DNA of 32,500 nt from Apostichopus japonicus. Lineage: Eukaryota; Echinodermata; Holothuroidea; Aspidochirotida; Stichopodidae. The position numbers and the translations under genes were made by a program. The notes under the pieces are model-generated. The model had not been told where the DNA came from and searched no databases. It saw nothing but the letters and a program-made list of their open reading frames with translations. The stretch covers positions 14,743,021 to 14,775,520 of the forward strand of contig NC_092562.1 in NCBI RefSeq assembly GCF_037975245.1, given 5' to 3'. Positions 26,276 through 32,500 of the stretch are shown in pieces (the first letter of the stretch is position 1; every line of letters begins with the position of its first letter).

Positions 26276-26366
26276 TGTGTCTTTCAGACTTGGCCGCGTA
26301 CGAGTTGACGGACTTCGTTGCGGCCTCCTGTGGCGGGGAATCACGGGAGCTAACCCGCTGGCGTAG
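26276..26366 (-). CDS. Candidate 91-bp internal protein-coding exon
   Basis: On the minus strand this segment is bounded by a textbook acceptor (pyrimidine tract tcttcttttcgcag, AG at 26367-26368 on plus) and a donor GTAAGT (26275-26270). It is GC- and CpG-rich, with about 11 CpG in 91 bases, amid AT-rich sequence. The first frame is open for 30 codons plus one base. It begins LRQRVSSRDSPP and ends NSYAAKSERH, a polar, charged peptide like a disordered or cytoplasmic segment. A second frame is also open. I do not recognise the protein. On the plus strand, a rival acceptor (tgtgtctttcag) at 26276-26287 opens a 31-codon frame ending at TAG 26383-26385, but it lacks a donor and a nearby polyadenylation signal. 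The exon does not fill complete codons, so a partner exon must supply the rest. Confidence 0.5.
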
Positions 26367-26580
26367 CTGCGAAAAGAAGATTTAGATTAAGAACGTTAAT
26401 TATCGTCGCCAATCGAATACCAAGAATACTTTTAGTAGCTTCAAGAAAAAAAGAAAAAAAATTCTCGATTCCAAATACAATTTGGTCAAGGTCATTTTTA
26501 GCTATATGTTTTATTAATATTGAGTCCGTACTCTATACCGATTCCAAGTGACTTATATAATGTAACGTTTTTAAGAACAG

Positions 26581-26700
26581 AGTGCCGACAAGTACATCAG
26601 TTCAGGGGAACTGGAGCGACTTGCCGTGGACAGAAGTTGGTCACGTGTCAGGACTTGTGGCGCACCTCCATAGACTGTTCCTTCGTATTATAAGTTTGAG
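26581..26700. other. CpG-containing tract open on both strands
   Basis: This GC-richer island lies about 215 bases from the candidate exon. On plus, after an AG at 26579-26580, one frame (SADKYISSGELERLAVDRSW...) runs ~30 codons to TAG. On minus, a frame ending ...SSSPELMYLSALCS is open for ~37 codons. Neither has two convincing splice sites. It may be a second exon of the same gene, a diverged transposon piece, or chance. Confidence 0.2.
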
Positions 26701-27060
26701 CCCCAGCATATATCATAGTCACCCGAAGGATACTCTACATATATTTTTTTTATTGATTTATTTACATTTATATATTTTACTCGTTTTAGTTTTTATTATT
26801 TGTTATTGTTTTCTAAATATATTCATTTTGTGTTCATTATTGATTGTTTCAATACTTATTTTCCCGAACTTGCAAAAGAGCTATGAGAAAACAGACGACA
26901 CGAAACCTTCTACAAGTATGTCAATCAAATAAATACAACGGTTACCACGGAGACGCTCTCATTACTAAGTTGGCCCAGCCGTTCAAATGTACGAGCCACT
27001 GATTTCCCATTCTCTATCGTTTTACTCTTATCTCAGCGAGTTGGATCTTATCAATTGCAG
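26701..27060. other. Non-coding T-rich stretch
   Basis: The plus-strand frame continuing to 26932 is a T-rich hydrophobic translation (leucine, isoleucine, phenylalanine). It reflects base composition. No other feature is seen. Confidence 0.45.
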
Positions 27061-27834
27061 CAGACCCGTAGCCAGGCTGAGACACGGGGCCTGTTCAAGT
27101 CTCGCTGTAGACTTATGTGGCCCTCTCCCCCTCCACAGTTTGGCAAAACTATTTATGACTTTTGCTTCCCAATATCTTATTTGTAACGGTGTTAGAGGTT
27201 TATGGAAATTTGATAGTTCAGTCATTAAATCTGCTACTGTATCATGGTATAGCTATGATTTCTTAACATATCTAGACATACATATTAGCATACAAATGGA
27301 CGTATTTTGACATTTTTGAACATATCGGACCATACATGAACATATACTCAAACATATCGACATGATCTGGATATATTTGGACAGGGTATATCCGCACTTC
27401 TCAATACAGGGAATATCCGCACTACTCAATACAGGTATATCCACACTTCTCAATACAGGGTATATCCGCTTTTCTCAATACAGGGTATATCCACACTTCT
27501 CTATACAGGGTACATCCGCACTTCTCAATACAGGGTATATCCGCTTTTCTCAATACAGGGTATATCCACACTTCTCTATACAAGGTAAATCCGCACTTCT
27601 CAATACAGGGTATATCCGCACTTCTCAATACAGGGTACATCCGCACTTATTGGTACATACAATCTGCAGAATCTTGTTGTACAATGTTACAGATACATTA
27701 CTAACATGAGAGAAATTGATAGTTTAAGACCGCCATATCATTGCACTTACTTTAGAGGACATCCGAAAGAAATAGCTGAACCCTCCCCACCCCCCCCCCC
27801 TGTCGCCATGTGCCGCGGTCTGGCTACGGGCCTG
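27061..27834. mobile_element. Probable hAT-like non-autonomous element with internal minisatellite
   Basis: The left end CAGACCCGTAGCCAG and the reverse complement of the right end, CAGGCCCGTAGCCAG, match at 14 of 15 positions. Both have the CA(G)N start typical of hAT termini. Each is followed by a GC-rich subterminal zone with GACACGGGG or GGCACATGGCGACAGGGG. No transposase frame is present. The 8 bases outside (27053-27060 and 27835-27842) do not match, so either the target duplication has decayed or the ends belong to two different copies. Inside lies an 11-unit 25-bp minisatellite. Confidence 0.6.
27382..27655. repeat. 25-bp x 11 minisatellite with 75-bp higher-order period
   Basis: Units are cagggtatatccgcacttct followed by caata. 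Ten are 25 bases and one (27432-27455) is 24. Variants recur in order: a cttttc unit, a ccacac/ctata unit, then a ccgcac unit. Blocks 27456-27530 and 27531-27605 are therefore near-identical 75-bp copies. No stop occurs in several frames, so both strands show 74-115 codon frames with a 25-residue period. These are not genes. Confidence 0.95.
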
Positions 27835-28046
27835 GAGATATCCTAAATGCTGATCGGTCGCAATATGTTGTCACCATTTTCGCCGCCATTTCTGTTAAGC
27901 TCATAGATCCCTTGAATCATATATAATCCTAACCGTTCTGAGTGAGCTGTTAATAATCCTTCCACACGTTTAACGCACTGAGCAGTAATTGTAAATAAGC
28001 ATTAGCATCTGTCTGTATAGAACATTTGATGTGTTTATTGAACAGA

Positions 28047-28100
28047 CAGTGGCGACGGAAGAGGCTTCAGTCTGGGGGGGGGGGGGGGTGGGGCACAAAC
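28047..28100 (+). mobile_element. Solo hAT-like left terminus with G run
   Basis: CAGTGGCGACGGAAGAGG followed by a 15-base G run (28074-28088) closely parallels the left end of the 14498 element (CAGTGGCGTAGGAA, then G-rich). I could not find a matching right end (a reverse complement of CTTCCGTCGCC) or a repeat of the preceding 8 bases TGAACAGA. The copy is probably truncated, or its end is too diverged to see. Confidence 0.5.
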
Positions 28101-28234
28101 CTCCAGGGGCAGTGCGGTAGTTGGCTTAGATATGAGGGGCATTACAAAGTACCCTTAAAAAACTTTGGGACAAGATCCATCCTCTGTGCATATTTACCAC
28201 AAATTCCAGTGGGTTTAAATGATTGTTTTTGCAA

Positions 28235-28294
28235 CAAAAGTGCACTTAAATTCCATTTTCTCTTCAAAAGTGCACTTAAATTCCATTTTCTCTC
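28235..28294. repeat. 30-bp x 2 tandem duplication
   Basis: caaaagtgcacttaaattcc followed by attttctctt is repeated directly at 28235-28264 and 28265-28294, with changes only in the last two bases. The copies are nearly identical, so the event is recent. It lies within the possible third hAT-like element. Confidence 0.9.
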
Positions 28295-28545
28295 ATTTTT
28301 CAACAACAGGACATATCTTAATACACATTTTTTTGTTCTCAACACAGGGACACTGTTGAAGTAACAGCGGGACTATATTTAATTACGAAAATGAAACGAT
28401 TACTTTTTATTGCCACAAACGGGCACTTTTATTTTATGAAAGAGAACTTTTGAGCTTTTTTTTTTCCTTAATGATTGGACGAGGTATATACGTTTCCTGT
28501 GTGCCCTTGTCTCAGCCATTCCTGCGCGCCTTGCTTCAGTGATCG

Positions 28546-28593
28546 TGTATCATGTATCATGTATCATGTATTATGTATCATGTATCATGTATT
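28546..28593. repeat. 7-bp (TGTATCA)n minisatellite
   Basis: Six full heptamer units plus six bases of a seventh are present. One unit is TGTATTA. Confidence 0.9.
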
Positions 28594-29648
28594 GAGCTGA
28601 CACTCCTGCGGCATACTGGACACTGAGAGGTATACAGTAATACAGTTAATCTTATTGCTTACAAATCTATATCAAAATAAAAATGAAAATAAAATAAAAC
28701 TGTTAGCAAACTGCTTATCAACTAAAGAGCCTGTGTAAGAGAATGTGTAAAAGTAAGTTAGCCTGACATTTCGATCCTAGCAGGATTTTCTTCAGAGGCT
28801 ACACACACAAAAAAGTTGAACTTATCACAATTTGTCAAACGTTCTCCAATGGCTTGAGGGGGTGGCTGTCAGGGCACATATCCTGTTTTTTTTTTAAATA
28901 TATTAAGGAGGGGTGTAGTCCAGAGGTCGTTGAGACCGACTCCCCACGAAAGGGGATCTTGGAGGATCCTCCCCAAGCAAATCAAAATCAAAATGTTAGA
29001 CAGCTTCAAATGGTGTATTCTTTGACTATATTTAGATCAAACATTAAGCGTTGCAAAGTGAACAAATGGAACCCTGCTTTTGAATATTTGTGTTCGGTTG
29101 AAAAACAATAAAGGGTGTACACCCATCACACCCAGCTCCTCCAGGTCCGCGCCCGGAGAGGGTTCGGTGATGGGACAATACATTTTGTCCCCATCAGCGC
29201 AATGAATGGCAGCGCATGACCTCACCGATATATGTATACCTAAAGAACTAGTTCCAACTCATTCAACCATGACACATGGTATACAGTATAATAGCTACAA
29301 TCACCTGTAGTCTTTATGGTACCATACAACTTGGCAAACAATACAGTGTATACCTCGATAGATACTTTAAGTTCGTCGCTATGCGATAAAAATATCACTT
29401 TGAATGAAAATCGTGGTTATGGTTAACTGGGTACGGTCAATGAGCCGACGTCCTAACAAAGCCTGTTTAGAGCAGCACTCTTTACTTGTGGTATTTTTAA
29501 AATATTGCTTGCTACACGAGACCTGCATTATCTATACATTCTAAATATAGGCCTTTCTATATAGGCCTACATCTCTATACCTGTGTACTGTGCATACCAA
29601 GTCAATACACTTTTCTAAGTTACACGTTGTCTGCATGGGTTGTTCCGC
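28594..29648. other. Non-coding stretch with possible transposon debris
   Basis: The part at 29100-29170 is GC-rich. In the minus sense it reads PGADLEELGVMGVHP, which resembles the ends of short invertebrate DNA elements that begin GGCGCGGAC. The paired end was not found. The block 28910-28975 has a ggatc(t/c)-rich inverted segment. This is a weak call. The rest is unique AT-rich sequence. Confidence 0.3.
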
Positions 29649-32103
<2,455 letters not shown>

Positions 32104-32106
<3 letters not shown>

Positions 32107-32500
32107 TATATGTACAGAAATATAACGTGGACTGGTATCATAACTTTTTAACGGTCCACTAAATATTTAACAAAAGTGTTTTGCAGGCTATAATAATACT
32201 TTAATACTACACCCCGATATAGCTTATATACAGCGAACATCTGCTTGGAAAATGTGAATAAAAGTTGAGGTATATTTATTTCTTCTTCTTCGTCTGAGAA
32301 TGCGATTTTGGATTTTCAATGGTTTAGCCTATATATCTCTCGTTTCCTTAAAACATCTTTTCCATTCCACCAAGTTCTGTACTATTATCTACAGATGTCT
32401 TTGCTTGAACTATCCTAACCATGCATCAATCATAGAGCAGAAGTCAGTTAACTTTGATGATATTTGCGACTATAAATATGCATGGAGTCCATATATTGGG
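32104..32500. other. Non-coding window end
   Basis: Unique AT-rich sequence with a short (ttctt)n-like tract near 32279-32292. No gene is visible up to the window edge. Confidence 0.5.

Noticed and set aside
26582-26932. 116-codon plus-strand frame resembling a membrane protein
   Set aside because: The hydrophobic half is a translation of a T-rich tract. Other frames in the first 110 bases look at least as coding-like.
27362-27709. 115-codon plus-strand frame, and the antisense 27422-27646
   Set aside because: They are entirely the 25-bp minisatellite, open on both strands because the unit lacks stops.
28854-29225. Overlapping frames reading PGADLEELGVMGVHP on minus
   Set aside because: As a gene this is unsupported. 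The motif resembles translated ends of short DNA transposons, and even that identification is weak because no partner terminus was found.

Overview
This window is eukaryotic, non-coding-dominated, AT-rich animal DNA. No bacterial-style gene order, operon, CRISPR array, rRNA or tRNA is visible. The longest open frames are either (TA)n translations or a transposon remnant. The sequence points to a marine invertebrate, with an echinoderm as my best guess. That guess rests on long (TA)n microsatellites, many 9-15 base G or C runs, a 5'-truncated CR1/L2-like LINE, short hAT-type non-autonomous transposons, and an excess of the palindrome TAGGCCTA. It is an inference, not a demonstrated assignment.

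Layout. 1-300 holds three perfect CRE octamers (TGACGTCA). 300-6600 is unique intronic or intergenic DNA with G runs, two G-quadruplex-prone tracts, a (CA)n/(TA)n microsatellite and one copy of a ~335-bp repeat (2305-2639). Its inverted partner lies 15 kb away at 17036-17368. 7646-8319 is the 3' end of a minus-strand LINE: reverse-transcriptase C-terminus, 3' UTR hairpin and (AATTG)4 tail. 12340-13434 holds an old ~185-bp tandem duplication, a (TA)n run and an AGGTCA-rich minisatellite. 14498-14851 is a complete 354-bp hAT-like element with an 8-bp target duplication. 18526-18725 looks promoter-like, with NRF1-like and CRE sites and an ATG in a strong context. 19046-19505 is a ~55-bp satellite-like array. 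24151-24255 is a 7 x 15-bp array. 26276-26366 is the best protein-coding candidate, a 91-bp minus-strand internal exon with both splice sites. 27061-27834 is a probable second hAT-like element containing an 11-unit 25-bp minisatellite. 28047 onward starts a third hAT-like terminus. Large (TA)n tracts lie near 21.7, 24.8, 29.8 and 32.0 kb.

Reading as a whole: most of the window is probably intron or intergenic sequence of one or more genes with small, widely spaced exons. I found no complete gene. The observations most worth following up are the CpG-rich candidate exon, the CRE cluster, the AGGTCA minisatellite with seven DR4-spaced half-site pairs, the long inverted pair, and the intact hAT element with its target duplication.
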